This document shows, piece after piece, positions 17,879 to 30,649 of a stretch of DNA of 64,000 nucleotides. The position numbers were made by a program, and so were the translations under genes. Source of the stretch: Microbacterium memoriense (lineage in GTDB: Bacteria > Actinomycetota > Actinomycetes > Actinomycetales > Microbacteriaceae); contig NZ_JAODOR010000011.1 in NCBI RefSeq assembly GCF_025398275.1, forward strand, positions 124,001 through 188,000, read 5' to 3'. How positions within the stretch are numbered: position 1 is the stretch's first letter; the number at the start of each line of letters is the position of its first letter. The notes under the pieces are model-generated. The model worked only from the letters and a program-made list of their open reading frames with translations. It did no database searches and was not told the DNA's origin.

Positions 17879-19261
17879 ATGAATCGCCTCCTCGTCACCC
17901 TCCTCGCCGCTTTCGACGCCGTCATCACCGCTGCCGTCGGACTCGTCGCTGCGCTCGCGCCGCTGACCGTGCTGTGGGTCATCGGCTTCAGCGGGGGAGT
18001 GGATTGGGGTGCACTCTGGCCTGCCGCTGCGCGACTCTGGCAGCTGGGCCACCTCGTGCCGCTGCACGTCACGCTCCCGGCGGAGTACCTGGCGGTGACC
18101 GGCATCCCCGAGGATGCCGCGCAGTTCGCGCTCTCGCTCGCCCCCCTGGCATTCGCAGGGTTCAGCGCGCTTGCGGGTGCGCGATCGGGAGCCCGCGCCG
18201 CCCGCGCGGGTGCAGGCCTGTTCGGCGTCGCGTCGGGCGCTTTCGTCTTCGCCGCGATCGCCGTGCTCGTGCGGCTGAGCTCCGGCAACCCCGTCGCGGC
18301 GATCTTCACGTGGCAGGCGGTCCTGGCTCCCGCGCTGGTCTTCGTCGTGCCCGCGCTGATCGCCGCGGTCGTCGTCGCCTGGCGCGTGGGCGACGACGGT
18401 CCCGTCGACGCCGTGCGCCCGCGCCTCGGCCAGCACGGGGAGGCCGCTGCAGCCGCGACCGGACTCGGGGTCGCGATCGCGGGCCTGCTCGGTGTCGGCG
18501 CGCTGCTCGTGGTCGTCGGACTCGTGATCCGGGGCGGCGAGGTCGTCGCCCTCTACGAAGCCGCTCACGTCGACGTCGTCGGCGCGATCGTCTTCACCCT
18601 CGGTCAGCTGGCCTATCTGCCGAACCTCGCGGTGTGGGGCATGGCCTTCGCCGCCGGGCCCGGTTTTGCGATCGGCGTCGGCACGAACGTGTCACCCGCC
18701 GGGACGAGCCTGGGCGTGATCCCCGGCATCCCGATCCTCGGAATCGTGCCCGAAACCTTCAGCTTCTGGATGCTCCTCACGATCCTCGCCGTGATCGCCG
18801 TCGGGTTCCTGGCCGGGTGGGCCGCGCGGGCACGACTGGGCAACGTCGGCGCGGCGCCGCGGCTCGCGGTCCTCGCCGCAATCACGGTCCTCGGTGGTGC
18901 CGCGGCTGCCCTGCTGTCGGTCGTGGCGTCCGGCTCCGTCGGTCCCGGGCGCCTCGCGGTCGTCGGCCCCGACCCGGGTCCGGTCGCCCTCGCTGTCGGG
19001 CTGGAGATCGGCGTCGGCGTCGCGATCGCGCTGCTCACCCCCGCGCGACACACGCCGCAGACCGAGTGGGAGACCTACGTGCCGGCCGAGCGGGCGTTCG
19101 TCCCGGCGGCCATCCCGTTCGACCACGATGTCCCGGCGACAGACACCCCGTCCGCGGGCGACATCCCCCCGACGGCGGATGCCGGGGACACCATCCCTCT
19201 CGAGCTCGATTTCGGCGACGACGCGCGCGCCGAACCGAGGCCGCGCCCGCCGGTAGACTGA
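17879..19261 (+). CDS. DUF6350 family integral membrane protein
   Basis: A 460-residue polytopic membrane protein of the actinobacterial DUF6350 family (sometimes labelled cell-division membrane protein). About ten hydrophobic segments occupy residues 5-375, followed by a cytoplasmic tail rich in Pro, Asp and Glu. The motif [19 protein letters not shown] and [18 protein letters not shown] are typical. Function is not established. It precedes purN by 4 nt in the order DUF6350-purN-purH, which I recall as conserved in many actinobacteria. TAGGGT at 17864-17869 lies 9 nt before the ATG, so the leader would be very short. Confidence 0.85.
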   Translation: MNRLLVTLLAAFDAVITAAVGLVAALAPLTVLWVIGFSGGVDWGALWPAAARLWQLGHLVPLHVTLPAEYLAVTGIPEDAAQFALSLAPLAFAGFSALAGARSGARAARAGAGLFGVASGAFVFAAIAVLVRLSSGNPVAAIFTWQAVLAPALVFVVPALIAAVVVAWRVGDDGPVDAVRPRLGQHGEAAAAATGLGVAIAGLLGVGALLVVVGLVIRGGEVVALYEAAHVDVVGAIVFTLGQLAYLPNLAVWGMAFAAGPGFAIGVGTNVSPAGTSLGVIPGIPILGIVPETFSFWMLLTILAVIAVGFLAGWAARARLGNVGAAPRLAVLAAITVLGGAAAALLSVVASGSVGPGRLAVVGPDPGPVALAVGLEIGVGVAIALLTPARHTPQTEWETYVPAERAFVPAAIPFDHDVPATDTPSAGDIPPTADAGDTIPLELDFGDDARAEPRPRPPVD

Positions 19262-19265
19262 ACGG

Positions 19266-19856
19266 GTGCTCACGGTCGCCGTTCTCATCTCGGGTACAGG
19301 CTCCAATCTCCGGGCCCTTCTCGAGGCTGCTGACGAGCCCGATTTCCCCGCGCGCATCGTCGTGGTCGGCGCCGACCGCGAGGCCGACGGGTTCGCACAC
19401 GCCGAGGCGTTCGGCATCCCGACGTTCCTCGTGCCGTTCGAGCAGTTCGAGAACCGCGCGGCCTGGGGCGAGGAGCTCCAGCGTCACCTCGAGGTCTGGT
19501 CACCGGACCTGGTCGTCCTGAGCGGCCTCATGCGCCTGCTCCCGGCGGGCGTCGTCGACGCGTGGGCACCGCGCCTGATCAACACGCATCCGGCGTATCT
19601 TCCGGAATTCCCCGGGGCGCACGGCGTCCGTGACGCCCTCGCCGCCGGCGTTTCCGAGACCGGTGCGAGCGTCATCGTGGTCGACACGGGCGTCGATACG
19701 GGCCCGATCCTCGCGCAGGAGCGTGTTGCCGTGCGGGGCGATGACACCGAGCACACGCTGCACGAACGCATCAAACCGGTCGAGCGACGGCTGCTGATCG
19801 ATGTGGTCCGCCGCATCGGTGCCGGCGACCTCGACCTCGCATCTTTCACCACCTGA
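19266..19856 (+). CDS. purN: Phosphoribosylglycinamide formyltransferase
   Basis: A 196-residue GAR transformylase, step 3 of purine synthesis, moving a formyl group from 10-formyl-THF to glycinamide ribotide. The glycine-rich [14 protein letters not shown] binds the phosphate; the folate and catalytic part shows [20 protein letters not shown] (Asn and His of the active site) and [13 protein letters not shown] with the catalytic Asp. The GTG start is 6 nt after TAGACT (19254-19259), which overlaps the end of the preceding gene, so an internal leaderless promoter may exist besides co-transcription. purH follows after 25 nt. Confidence 0.96.
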   Translation: MLTVAVLISGTGSNLRALLEAADEPDFPARIVVVGADREADGFAHAEAFGIPTFLVPFEQFENRAAWGEELQRHLEVWSPDLVVLSGLMRLLPAGVVDAWAPRLINTHPAYLPEFPGAHGVRDALAAGVSETGASVIVVDTGVDTGPILAQERVAVRGDDTEHTLHERIKPVERRLLIDVVRRIGAGDLDLASFTT

Positions 19857-19881
19857 ACATCCCCGAACACAGGAGCTCCGC

Positions 19882-21489
19882 ATGGCCGGTCCGTCCATCG
19901 ACCCCGCCCTCTACCGTCCGCGCGACATCGTGCCCGTGCGCCGCGCACTGATCTCGGTCAGCGACAAGTCCGGACTGCTGCCGCTCGCCCAGGCGCTCGC
20001 CGCGGCCGGCGTCGAAATCGTCTCGACCGGTGGATCGGCTGCGCTGCTGCGCGACGCCGGACTCACGGTGGCCGATGTCTCCGAGATCACCGGATTCCCG
20101 GAATCCCTCGGCGGCCGTGTGAAGACCCTGCACCCGAGTGTGCACGCGGGCCTGCTCGCCGACCTTCGCCTGGAGGACCACGAGGCGCAACTGGACGATC
20201 TCGGCATCCTGCCGTTCGAACTCGTCGTGGTGAACCTCTACCCGTTCATCGAGACCGTCGCCTCCGGCGCGACCGGCGATGCTGTCGTCGAACAGATCGA
20301 CATCGGCGGGCCGGCGATGGTGCGGGCATCCGCGAAGAACTACGCCAACGTCGCGATCGTCGTCTCGCCCGCCTCGTACGACACGATCATCGAGGCCATC
20401 GGTCAGGGTGGCACATCCCTCGGGCAGCGCCGCGAGCTCGCGGCACGCGCCTTCGCGCACACGGCCGACTACGACCGCGCCGTGGCGGCCTGGTTCGCGG
20501 AAGAGACCCTGAGCCTCGACGGCGAGCTGCCGCAGCACCTCACGATCAAGGCCGAGCGGCTCGAAACCCTCCGCTACGGCGAGAACTCGCACCAGCGCGC
20601 CGCGATCTATTCGCGCGTCGGCGGTCACGGCATCGCACAGGCGACGCAGCTGCAGGGCAAAGAGATGTCGTACAACAACTACGTCGACGCCGATGCTGCC
20701 CTCCGCGCCGCGTTCGACATGGTCAAGCCGGCGGTCGCGATCATCAAGCACGCCAACCCGTGCGGCATCGCGACGGCATCCGCCCATGCCCTCGATCCGA
20801 TCGCCTCGGCCCACCTCCGTGCGCACGAGTGCGACCCGGTCTCGGCCTTCGGCGGCGTGATCGCGGCCAACCGTACGGTGACCCTCAAGATGGCCGAAAA
20901 CCTCCGCGACATCTTCACCGAGGTCATCGTCGCACCGGACTTCGAGCCCGAAGCCCTCGAGGTCTTCCGCCTGAAGAAGAACCTTCGCGTCTTGCGCCTG
21001 CCCGCCGACTGGCAGCAGGAGCGCATGGACGTCCGGCTCGTCTCGGGCGGCCTGCTGCTGCAGGATGCCGACCGTTTCCCCGCCGAGATCGAGTCGCTCG
21101 TCGACGGCTGGGAGCTCGTCACCGGCGAGATGCCCGACGACAGTGAGAAGACGAACCTCGCGTTCGCGTGGAAAGCCTGCCGCGCGGTCAAGTCCAACGC
21201 GATCGTCCTCGCGCAGGCCTCGGCGACTGTCGGCATCGGCATGGGGCAGGTCAACCGCGTCGACTCGTGCCGCCTGGCCGTCGAGCGCGCGGGAGCCCGC
21301 GCGGCGGGGTCGGTGGCAGCATCCGATGCTTTCTTCCCCTTCGCCGACGGAGCGCAGGTGCTCATCGACGCCGGAATCACCACGATCATCCAGCCGGGCG
21401 GTTCGGTGCGCGACCAGGAGGTCATCGACGCCGCCCGCGAGGCCGGCGTGACGATGTTCTTCACCGGAGAGCGCCACTTCTTCCACTGA
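19882..21489 (+). CDS. purH: Bifunctional AICAR transformylase / IMP cyclohydrolase
   Basis: A 535-residue enzyme catalysing the last two steps of IMP synthesis. The N-terminal IMP cyclohydrolase (MGS-like) domain shows [20 protein letters not shown] and [15 protein letters not shown]; the AICAR formyltransferase domain shows [13 protein letters not shown], the catalytic KHANPCGIA, and [13 protein letters not shown] near the end. Full length. The ATG follows AGGAG; purN is directly upstream, so the two folate-using steps are co-expressed. The folate branch continues at glyA-folD 18 kb away. A long frame on the opposite strand is a codon-bias shadow. Confidence 0.97.
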   Translation: MAGPSIDPALYRPRDIVPVRRALISVSDKSGLLPLAQALAAAGVEIVSTGGSAALLRDAGLTVADVSEITGFPESLGGRVKTLHPSVHAGLLADLRLEDHEAQLDDLGILPFELVVVNLYPFIETVASGATGDAVVEQIDIGGPAMVRASAKNYANVAIVVSPASYDTIIEAIGQGGTSLGQRRELAARAFAHTADYDRAVAAWFAEETLSLDGELPQHLTIKAERLETLRYGENSHQRAAIYSRVGGHGIAQATQLQGKEMSYNNYVDADAALRAAFDMVKPAVAIIKHANPCGIATASAHALDPIASAHLRAHECDPVSAFGGVIAANRTVTLKMAENLRDIFTEVIVAPDFEPEALEVFRLKKNLRVLRLPADWQQERMDVRLVSGGLLLQDADRFPAEIESLVDGWELVTGEMPDDSEKTNLAFAWKACRAVKSNAIVLAQASATVGIGMGQVNRVDSCRLAVERAGARAAGSVAASDAFFPFADGAQVLIDAGITTIIQPGGSVRDQEVIDAAREAGVTMFFTGERHFFH

Positions 21490-21557
21490 CCCGCACGCAG
21501 GGCTGTGGTGTCCGATTTCCGCTAGAGAGGATGTCGGCGGCGTGTCAGGCTGGGGGA

Positions 21558-23156
21558 GTGATCCCCGCCATGACCTTCGACGAGCGCTATCGGGCGATCG
21601 ATGCGCGCGATGTGCGCTTCGACGGTCAATTCGTCACCGCCGTGCGCTCGACCGGGATCTACTGCCGGCCGAGCTGCCCGGCGCGCACCCCGAAACCGGC
21701 CAACGTCACCTTCTATCCCACGTCGGCCGCCGCGCACGAAGCCGGGTATCGGGCCTGCAAGCGGTGCCTGCCGGAGGCTGCACCCGGATCCCCCGAGTGG
21801 AATCTGCGCGGTGACGTCGCGGCCCGCGCGATGCGACTGATCGCCGACGGGGTGATCGAGCGCGAGGGCGTTCCGGGCCTCGCTCAGCGGCTCGGGTACT
21901 CGTCGCGCCATCTCACCCGGCTGCTGACGGCAGAACTCGGCGCGGGACCGCTCGCGCTCGCACGCGCCCAGCGGGCGCACACGGCACGGTTGCTTCTGGT
22001 CTCCACCGATCTGCCTGTCGCCGACGTCGCGTTCTCGGCGGGCTTTTCCAGCATCCGTCAGTGCAACGAGACGATCCGCGAGGTGTTCGGGATGCCGCCC
22101 CTCGACCTGCGTGCCCGACGCCCCGCCCGTACGCTTCGCGGTGCAGCCGAGAACTCAGCGGGCCCGGACGGGGTGCGCGCGGCGATAGACCTCGTGCTGC
22201 CGTATCGCGGGCCGCTGGACGCCCCGGGACTGTTCGCATGGATGGCGGCACGCGCCGTCCGCGGAGCGGAAACGGCACGCGGCGATGCGTTCGCGCGCAC
22301 CCTCCGCCTTCCCGGAGGACACGCGTGGTTCGAGCTCCGCATCGACGGTGTCGGCCGCGCGCACTTGCGCGCGCACCTGTCCGAAATGCGAGACCTGCCC
22401 GTGCTCGTCGCCCGTGCGCGGCGACTCTTCGACCTCGACGCCGACCCTCTGGCCGTCGATGCGGCTCTTGCGGCACACCCTGCGCTCGAGCCACTGGTCG
22501 CTCGGATCCCCGGCATCCGCGTCCCCGGCGCTGCCGACCCGCACGAGATGCTGATCCGGGCCATGATCGGCCAGCAGGTCACTGTTGCCGCCGCGACGAC
22601 GGCCCTCACTGCGCTGACCGACGCGCTGGGGGAGCGGGTGACCGCGCACGCGGGTACCGACCGGCTCTTCCCCACGATGGCCGCGATCGCCGCCCACGGT
22701 CACGAGGTCCTCCGTGGACCTGGGGCCCGCATTCGTGCCATCACGGGGGCTGCCGCCGCGCTCGCCGACGGGTCGTTGACGCTGACATCGGGCGACGACG
22801 GTCCCGCCCAGCGTGCGGCCCTGATGGCCATGCCCGGGATCGGGCCGTGGACCGCCGACTACGTCCGGATGCGCGTGCTGGGTGACACCGATGTGTGCCT
22901 GCCCGGCGATGTCGCCGTCCGGGCCGGTGCGGCAGCAGCCGGGATCCCCGCCGATCCGCGGGGGTTCGAGGCGTGGTCGGCCCGCGTGGCTCCCTGGCGG
23001 AGCTACCTCATGGCACATCTCTGGCGCGCCGCGCCCGGACCCGCGTCGAGTCGTAGGGCCCGTGGCGCGAAGGGGACCGCAGGGGCCACTCCTGCACTCA
23101 CCAGCCCCACCGGCCATACGACGGAACCCCTCCCGGCCGACAAGGAACTCTCATGA
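21558..23156 (+). CDS. Ada-AlkA fusion: methyl-phosphotriester sensor, AraC HTH and 3-methyladenine DNA glycosylase
   Basis: A 532-residue adaptive-response protein. Residues 1-80 are the Ada metal-binding domain with cysteines C36, C40, C67 and C70 (GIYCRPSC and ACKRCLP). An AraC-type HTH follows to ~180 ([16 protein letters not shown] and [20 protein letters not shown]). From ~195 is an AlkA N-terminal domain, then the HhH-GPD glycosylase domain with [28 protein letters not shown] and the catalytic Asp in CLPGD. The methyltransferase part of classical Ada is a separate gene overlapping the 3' end. The GTG at 21558 is 6 nt after CAGGCT; an ATG 12 nt downstream is the alternative start. The protein likely activates its own operon. 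Confidence 0.92.
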   Translation: MIPAMTFDERYRAIDARDVRFDGQFVTAVRSTGIYCRPSCPARTPKPANVTFYPTSAAAHEAGYRACKRCLPEAAPGSPEWNLRGDVAARAMRLIADGVIEREGVPGLAQRLGYSSRHLTRLLTAELGAGPLALARAQRAHTARLLLVSTDLPVADVAFSAGFSSIRQCNETIREVFGMPPLDLRARRPARTLRGAAENSAGPDGVRAAIDLVLPYRGPLDAPGLFAWMAARAVRGAETARGDAFARTLRLPGGHAWFELRIDGVGRAHLRAHLSEMRDLPVLVARARRLFDLDADPLAVDAALAAHPALEPLVARIPGIRVPGAADPHEMLIRAMIGQQVTVAAATTALTALTDALGERVTAHAGTDRLFPTMAAIAAHGHEVLRGPGARIRAITGAAAALADGSLTLTSGDDGPAQRAALMAMPGIGPWTADYVRMRVLGDTDVCLPGDVAVRAGAAAAGIPADPRGFEAWSARVAPWRSYLMAHLWRAAPGPASSRRARGAKGTAGATPALTSPTGHTTEPLPADKELS

Positions 23157-23653
23157 CCGCGACCATCCAGACCCTCGACACCCCCGACGGTCCCTTCACC
23201 CTGCTCGTCGATGCGCGCCAGCGCGTGCTCGCGAGCGGCTGGACCGGCGACCAGCGCGCCGTCCTCGGCCGAGTGCCGGCTCCGCCTGCTGATGTCCGCG
23301 AGAGCGACACGGATGCCGCCGCTGCCGTGCACGCGTACTACGCGGGCGACCTCGCGGCGATCGACACCGTCGCGGTCGCGGCGCAGGGCACGGCGTTCCA
23401 GCTGGAGGGCTGGGCGGCCCTGCGTCGCATCACGCCCGGCCATCCCCTCAGCTACAGCGAGTTCGCGGCCGAACTCGGCCGGCCCACCGCAGTGCGGGCA
23501 GCAGCGTCGATCTGTGCCCGCAATGCCCCGGCACTGTTCGTGCCCTGCCATCGCGTGCTCCGTGGGGACGGGTCTCTCGGCGGATTCGCCTGGGGCACCG
23601 ACGTGAAGCGATCACTCCTGGCACGCGAAGCCGCGGGAATCCTGCGCGGGTGA
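23153..23653 (+). CDS. ogt: Methylated-DNA--[protein]-cysteine S-methyltransferase
   Basis: A 166-residue suicide enzyme that takes methyl from O6-methylguanine onto its cysteine, C132 in FVPCHRVL, with the following GSLGGFAWG loop. HTH-like helix and [15 protein letters not shown] are typical. Its ATG overlaps the stop of the Ada-AlkA gene (ATGA), so the two repair enzymes are translationally coupled, giving together the functions of classical Ada plus AlkA. No further gene follows in the operon; the next promoter begins two bases after the stop codon. Confidence 0.95.
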   Translation: MTATIQTLDTPDGPFTLLVDARQRVLASGWTGDQRAVLGRVPAPPADVRESDTDAAAAVHAYYAGDLAAIDTVAVAAQGTAFQLEGWAALRRITPGHPLSYSEFAAELGRPTAVRAAASICARNAPALFVPCHRVLRGDGSLGGFAWGTDVKRSLLAREAAGILRG

Positions 23654-23654
23654 C

Positions 23655-23684
23655 TTGCACGCGGTGAAGCCTCGCACATAGTCT
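23655..23684 (+). promoter_or_regulatory. Promoter of the ABC exporter leader
   Basis: TTGCAC (23655-23660), an 18-nt spacer and TAGTCT (23679-23684) form a plausible sigma-A-type promoter. A short hairpin GTTTCC/GGAAAC (23698-23703 with 23709-23714) follows in the predicted leader. Confidence 0.55.
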
Positions 23685-23749
23685 GGAGGGCTGTGGTGTT
23701 TCCCGATCGGAAACCTCGGCACTGTGTCCGCCGCACCGAGGAGGTAGCT

Positions 23750-23824
23750 ATGTATCAGGCCATCGTCATTGCCACGAAGCCGGCTGCTGTCCTTCCGCGT
23801 GGGCTCCGGACGCGTCAGGGATAG
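23750..23824 (+). CDS. Candidate 24-residue leader peptide upstream of ABC exporter
   Basis: An ATG with a strong ribosome site (GAGGAGGTAGCT) opens a 24-codon frame [20 protein letters not shown] plus TRQG, ended by TAG at 23822. It lies in the ~260-nt leader between a plausible promoter and the exporter pair, and is followed 14 nt later by a GC-rich hairpin. Such an arrangement is typical of translation-controlled attenuation of drug-resistance genes. It is short and could be chance, but the ribosome site is better than that of the exporter gene itself. Confidence 0.45.
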   Translation: MYQAIVIATKPAAVLPRGLRTRQG

Positions 23825-23837
23825 TTCCGACCTGTCC

Positions 23838-23857
23838 GCGGCGGCTCGACCCGCCGC
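23838..23857 (+). promoter_or_regulatory. Hairpin in exporter leader, possible attenuator
   Basis: GCGGCGG (23838-23844) pairs with CCGCCGC (23851-23857) around a 6-nt loop, 13 nt after the leader-peptide stop and 92 nt before the exporter start. No U-tract follows, so a Rho-dependent or translational mechanism would be needed. Confidence 0.35.
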
Positions 23858-23949
23858 TTCACGCGTTCCCCCACAGCTTCGTTCGGGCACCGCCGCGCCC
23901 GCCTTCCTTCGCCGTCCCCGGCATCCGCACCACCACCCCGCCAAGGATC

Positions 23950-25800
23950 ATGACCTCTTCTGCCGAGACACCCCTCGAGAAACAGCCGCGGCTGTCCACT
24001 GTGCGCGCGCTCGCGCGCCTCTATCCGTTCGCCAAGCCGGTCCTGCCGAGACTGATCATGGGCGCCGCGAGCGCGCTCGCCGCCGCTCTGCTGGCGTTGT
24101 CGATCCCGCTCGTGCTCGAGGTCCTCGTGCAGGGCCCCATCACGTCGGGGGACCAGATGCAGCTGATCTGGGGCGCCGTCGCGGTCCTCGTCCTCGGTCT
24201 CCTCGAAGCGCTGATGGTGTGGCTTCGCCGCTGGTTCGTCCTGGCGCCGTCGACCGCCGTCGAGTACACGCTGCGCACGAGCTTCTACGAGCGACTGCAG
24301 CGCCTGCCGGTCTCATTCCACGACCGGTGGCAGTCCGGCCAGTTGCTGAGTCGCATGATGCAGGACATCAGCATGCTGCGTCGCTGGCTTGCGTTCGGCG
24401 TCGTGCTGCTCGTCGTCAACATCCTCACGATCGTCGTCGGCGCGGCCCTGCTGTTCCGTTGGCACTGGGCGCTGGGGGTGACCTTCCTCCTGGTCTGCGC
24501 TCCGCTGTGGTACGCGGGCTATCGCTTCGAGAGCAGCTACGGCAGCCTCACGCGGCAGAGCCAAGACCAGGCCGGCGACTTGGCGACGGCGGTCGAGGAG
24601 AGTGTCCACGGCATCCGTGTCCTCAAGGCCTTCGGTCGCGGCGGGCACGCACTGAAGAAGTTCACGCGGCAGGCGGAGACGCTCCGCGAGACCGAACTGA
24701 GCAAGGCGCGGGCGGTCGGTTGGATCTGGTTCTGGCTCGTGCTCCTGCCCGACATCGCGTTCGCGCTGTGTCTGGGCGTGGGCATCGTGCTGGCCCAGTT
24801 CGGGCAGCTCAGTGTCGCCGAGCTCGTCGCCTTCTTCGCGATGGCCACGGTCTTGCGCTGGCCGATGGAATCGATCGGATTCCTGTTCTCCTTCCTCTTG
24901 GATGCCCGCACCGCAACGGACCGCATCTACGAGGTGTTCGACGAGGAGAACACGATCGTCGACCCCGCCGCACCGGTCACGGTTCCGCAGGCTCGCGGTG
25001 CGCTCACCTTCGAGGGTGCGCACTTCCGATATCAGGATGCCGCCCCCAGCGAGCGCGACCTCCTCGACGGAATCGATCTCGCGCTCGAGCCCGGAGAGAC
25101 GATGGCCCTCGTCGGCCTCACCGGCGCGGGAAAGACCACGCTGACCACGTTGCCCGCACGCCTCTATGACGTGACGGCGGGCCGGGTCACCCTCGACGGC
25201 GTCGATGTGCGCGATTTGACGCTCCGCGAACTCCGCACCCACGTCGGCATGGCCTTCGAGGATGCGACGCTGTTCTCCCAGACCGTGCGGGAGAACGTCC
25301 TGCTCGGTCGTGAAGACCTCGCCGCCGGCAGCCCCGAAGCCGAGGCGGTGCTGCGCGAAGCGCTCGACGTCGCACAGGCCGGCTTCGTCGAGGACCTCCC
25401 GAAGGGCGTCGACACGGTCATCGGTGAAGAAGGGCTCAGCCTGTCCGGCGGCCAGCGCCAGCGGCTCGCGCTCGCGCGTGCGGTCGCCGCGCGCCCGGCT
25501 GTCCTCGTGCTCGACGATCCGCTGTCGGCGCTGGACGTCGAGACCGAAGCGCTCGTGGAGGATGCGCTCCGCCGGGTGATGGCCGCCACAACGACGCTCG
25601 TCGTGGCACACCGGCCGTCGACCGTCATGCTCGCCGACCGGGTGGCGCTCCTCGAGGGCGGCCGCGTCTCGGCAGTCGGCACGCACAGCGACCTCCTGCG
25701 CACGAGTGAGCACTACCGCCACGTGATCTCGAGCTTGGAAGACGCGGAACGGCAAGCTCACGGACCGACCGAAACCGAGACCGAGGGGGTGGACCTGTGA
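23950..25800 (+). CDS. ABC exporter half-transporter, subunit 1 (degenerate-site ATPase)
   Basis: A 616-residue type IV ABC exporter half: six transmembrane segments in residues ~30-320, then the ATPase. Walker [10 protein letters not shown] (389-397), canonical signature LSGGQ (498-502), Walker B VLVLDDP with Asp523 in place of the catalytic glutamate, and H-loop VVAHRPST. The stop overlaps the start of the partner subunit (GTGA). In heterodimeric exporters of the TM287/288 and BmrCD type one subunit carries a non-catalytic Walker B; this is that subunit. The substrate is unknown, drugs or lipids being usual. AAGGA precedes the ATG. A long leader with a possible leader peptide lies upstream. 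Confidence 0.93.
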   Translation: MTSSAETPLEKQPRLSTVRALARLYPFAKPVLPRLIMGAASALAAALLALSIPLVLEVLVQGPITSGDQMQLIWGAVAVLVLGLLEALMVWLRRWFVLAPSTAVEYTLRTSFYERLQRLPVSFHDRWQSGQLLSRMMQDISMLRRWLAFGVVLLVVNILTIVVGAALLFRWHWALGVTFLLVCAPLWYAGYRFESSYGSLTRQSQDQAGDLATAVEESVHGIRVLKAFGRGGHALKKFTRQAETLRETELSKARAVGWIWFWLVLLPDIAFALCLGVGIVLAQFGQLSVAELVAFFAMATVLRWPMESIGFLFSFLLDARTATDRIYEVFDEENTIVDPAAPVTVPQARGALTFEGAHFRYQDAAPSERDLLDGIDLALEPGETMALVGLTGAGKTTLTTLPARLYDVTAGRVTLDGVDVRDLTLRELRTHVGMAFEDATLFSQTVRENVLLGREDLAAGSPEAEAVLREALDVAQAGFVEDLPKGVDTVIGEEGLSLSGGQRQRLALARAVAARPAVLVLDDPLSALDVETEALVEDALRRVMAATTTLVVAHRPSTVMLADRVALLEGGRVSAVGTHSDLLRTSEHYRHVISSLEDAERQAHGPTETETEGVDL

Positions 25801-27611
25801 GCACGACTGTCACCGGAACCAGCGGCGAAGACCGCTCCGACTACACACGCGACGAGTCACGCGCGATCCGCCGCCGCTCGCTGCACCTGCTCGGCTCACT
25901 CGTCACGCCGCTGAAAATGCAACTGGCGCTCGCCGGGGTCGTCTTGGTCATCTCGACCGCGCTCCGTGTGGCCGGGCCTGCCCTGATCGCGTACGGCATC
26001 AACACGGCCCTGCCGCAGGTGGTCGACGAGGCGAATTGGATGCCGACGATCGTGATCGTCGCGGTCTACCTCGTGTCGGGGATCGGCGGCGCGGCCCTCA
26101 TCGGGTGGTATGCCGTCGTCGCCGCGCGGCTGACGCAGGCGGTCATGCTGGACCTCCGGAAGAGGATCTTCCTCCACACGCAGCGCCTCAGTCTCGAATT
26201 CCACGAGTCGTACACCTCGGGGCGGATCATCTCGCGCCAGACGAGCGACCTCGATTCGATCCGGGAGCTCCTCGACGGCGGGCTCAACGAGCTCGTCTCC
26301 GGCATCCTCTACGGCGGGTTCACCCTGGTCGCGCTGTTGCTCATCGACTGGCGGTCGGGGATCGTGCTGGCCGTCGCCGGCGTGCCGCTGTTCTTCCTGA
26401 TGCGCTGGTTCTACCGCAACTCCCAGCGGGCGTACCGCGAATCGCGGGTCGTCAGCGCGAAGGTGATCGTGAAGTTCGTCGAGTCGATGACCGGCATCCG
26501 CGCCGTCAAGGCCTTCCGCAAGGAAGAGCGCAACGACGATGAGTTCGGCGATCTGTCGGGTCAGTACCGCGACGTCAACATGCGCTCGCTGCGGCTGTTC
26601 GGCACGTTCGAGCCGGGCATGATGGTCGTCTCCGCGTTCGCGGTGGCGGGCGTGCTCCTCTGGGGTGGACTGCGGGTCGGTGGCGGCTCGCTCGCGATCG
26701 GAACGTTGCTGGCTGCGGTGCTGTACGTCCGCAACTTCTTCTCGCCGTTGCAGGAGGTCGCGTTCTTCCTGAACTCGTACCAGTCGGCAACGGCTGCGCT
26801 CGAGAAGGTGTCGGGCGTGCTCGAGGAGCAGCCCACGGTGCCTGATCCGACGCGCCCGATCGATCTCTGGAAGGCGCGCGGTCACGTCGAGTTCCGTGAC
26901 GTGGTCTTCGGGTACGCGAGCGACCGGACGATCCTGCCCCACTTCTCGCTCGACATTCCGGCGGGGCAGACGATCGCGCTGGTCGGCACGACGGGTGCCG
27001 GAAAGACGACGCTCGCCAAGCTCGTGTCGCGGTTCTACGACCCGTCGAGCGGTCAGGTGACGCTCGACGGCGTCGACCTCCGGTCGCTGCATCCCAAGGA
27101 TCTGCGTCGTGCGATCGTGATGGTGACGCAGGAGGCGTATCTGTTCAGCGGCACGGTCGCCGACAACATCGCGCTCGGCAAGCCCGATGCGACCCTCGAC
27201 GAGATCAAGGCCGCCGCGCGGGCCGTAGGCGCGGACGACTTCATCCAGCGGTTGCCGGACGGCTACGCGACAGACGTCAACAAGCGCGGGGGACGGGTGT
27301 CGGCGGGGCAGCGTCAGCTCATCTCCTTCGCGCGCGCGTTCCTGGCGGACCCGGCGGTGCTGATCCTCGATGAGGCCACTGCCTCACTCGACATTCCGAG
27401 CGAACGTCAGATCCAAGAGGCCTTGCAGACCCTGCTGGCAGACCGGACGGCGATCATCATCGCGCATCGCTTGTCGACCGTCGCGATCGCAGATCGTGTG
27501 CTCGTGATGGAGCACGGCGAGATCATCGAAGATGACACTCCGGCGACACTCATCGCCGGCACGGGCAAGTTCGCGCGTCTCCACGCGGCCTGGCGGGAAT
27601 CGCTGGTCTGA
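25797..27611 (+). CDS. ABC exporter half-transporter, subunit 2 (catalytic Walker B, altered signature)
   Basis: A 604-residue partner of the preceding gene, starting at a GTG within its stop codon. Six membrane segments lie in residues ~40-330. The ATPase has Walker [10 protein letters not shown] (397-405), Walker B LILDE with the catalytic E526, and H-loop IIIAHRLST, but its signature is VSAGQ (501-505) instead of LSGGQ. Because each ATP site combines Walker motifs of one subunit with the signature of the other, the degenerate Walker B of subunit 1 and this altered signature fall in the same site, leaving one normal site. This is the expected asymmetry of a heterodimeric exporter. Confidence 0.93.
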   Translation: MSTTVTGTSGEDRSDYTRDESRAIRRRSLHLLGSLVTPLKMQLALAGVVLVISTALRVAGPALIAYGINTALPQVVDEANWMPTIVIVAVYLVSGIGGAALIGWYAVVAARLTQAVMLDLRKRIFLHTQRLSLEFHESYTSGRIISRQTSDLDSIRELLDGGLNELVSGILYGGFTLVALLLIDWRSGIVLAVAGVPLFFLMRWFYRNSQRAYRESRVVSAKVIVKFVESMTGIRAVKAFRKEERNDDEFGDLSGQYRDVNMRSLRLFGTFEPGMMVVSAFAVAGVLLWGGLRVGGGSLAIGTLLAAVLYVRNFFSPLQEVAFFLNSYQSATAALEKVSGVLEEQPTVPDPTRPIDLWKARGHVEFRDVVFGYASDRTILPHFSLDIPAGQTIALVGTTGAGKTTLAKLVSRFYDPSSGQVTLDGVDLRSLHPKDLRRAIVMVTQEAYLFSGTVADNIALGKPDATLDEIKAAARAVGADDFIQRLPDGYATDVNKRGGRVSAGQRQLISFARAFLADPAVLILDEATASLDIPSERQIQEALQTLLADRTAIIIAHRLSTVAIADRVLVMEHGEIIEDDTPATLIAGTGKFARLHAAWRESLV

Positions 27612-27623
27612 CCCGAGGGCCTT

Positions 27624-28076
27624 CTAGAGGCGGATTTCGGCGACGACCTCGCCGAACTCCGTCTCTCCCGTCGGGGTGAATCCCACGCGACGGAAGAAAG
27701 CCTCGGGGCCCTCTTCGCCTGCTTCGTAGATCACGTCGACATGGTCGATGCCGCGTTCGCGCGCTTCTTCCAGGAGCCCGTCGACCGCGAAGCGGCCGAC
27801 ACCACGGCCCTGATCGTCGGCATCCACGTTGATGCGCCACAGTACGGAGCGGAAGTGCTCCTGGGGCGCCTCGGGATCGAAGTTCGCGCTGACGAAGCCG
27901 ACGACTTCGTCGCCGTCCAGCACGACCCGTTGCCACGCTGTCGTCGGATTGACGACAGCGCCGGCGACGGCGTAGCTCGTCGGGGCAAGATATTGCTCCT
28001 GCCCGGGCTTGAGGGACATGGTGTTCACCGCGACGATCGTCGAGGCGGACAGTTCCACGAGGCGCAGCTCGGTCAT
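27624..28076 (-). CDS. GNAT family N-acetyltransferase
   Basis: A 150-residue acetyltransferase. The acetyl-CoA pyrophosphate loop is [19 protein letters not shown]; the preceding strand LWRINVDAD and the C-terminal [16 protein letters not shown] are standard GNAT elements. The acceptor is unknown; resemblance to spermidine/diamine-type members is only superficial. The start is set at the ATG 6 nt after TACCCT (minus strand, 28083-28088), giving a leaderless transcript; a frame extending 26 residues upstream has no similarity. It ends 12 nt from the exporter gene on the other strand and is divergent from icd. Confidence 0.88.
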   Translation of the reverse strand: MTELRLVELSASTIVAVNTMSLKPGQEQYLAPTSYAVAGAVVNPTTAWQRVVLDGDEVVGFVSANFDPEAPQEHFRSVLWRINVDADDQGRGVGRFAVDGLLEEARERGIDHVDVIYEAGEEGPEAFFRRVGFTPTGETEFGEVVAEIRL

Positions 28077-28181
28077 GACCCCAGGGTAGCGGTCGATCGC
28101 CGCATAGGAAACGCGCGGCCGCCGACCCGCTGCCGTTCTGGTCGCCGGTCGCACGGAGCGGGAGTCGAGACCCCCGCTAGA

Positions 28182-28221
28182 TATCTCGATATCAAGATAC
28201 TTTCGGTCGGTGGGGTAGGCT
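28182..28221 (+). promoter_or_regulatory. icd upstream palindrome and -10 (shared with sucC)
   Basis: TATCTCGATATCAAGATA (28182-28199) is an 18-bp palindrome with one mismatched pair. It runs into ACTTTCGG (28199-28206), then 9 nt and TAGGCT (28216-28221). The same elements in the same order and spacing precede sucC. The palindrome occupies the -35 position relative to TAGGCT, so it may bind an activator or a repressor. Confidence 0.6.
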
Positions 28222-28259
28222 GGATCGCGAACCGCGCCGCTCGAGGAGAGAGATCAGAC

Positions 28260-30476
<2,217 letters not shown>

Positions 30477-30485
30477 GGGTGAGGT

Positions 30486-30523
30486 GAAGAAGGACCGGAT
30501 GCCGCGGCATCCGGTCCTTCTTC
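30486..30523. terminator. Rho-independent terminator after icd
   Basis: An 18-bp perfect stem (30486-30503 with 30506-30523, centre GC) whose descending arm ends CCTTCTTC and continues TTCCTT, giving a pyrimidine-rich tail on the plus strand. Ten nt after the icd stop codon. Confidence 0.85.
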
Positions 30524-30649
30524 CTTGCGCGGTTCCGTGGTCGCCGAGTGCGCCGGTTATCCGCGAATGCGCGTGTTGCTCACGTCGCGCGACCAGCGCG
30601 GTGGGTGAGAGCCAGTGCACTCGGCGCCAGGCGCGTCAGGGAGCGAGGA

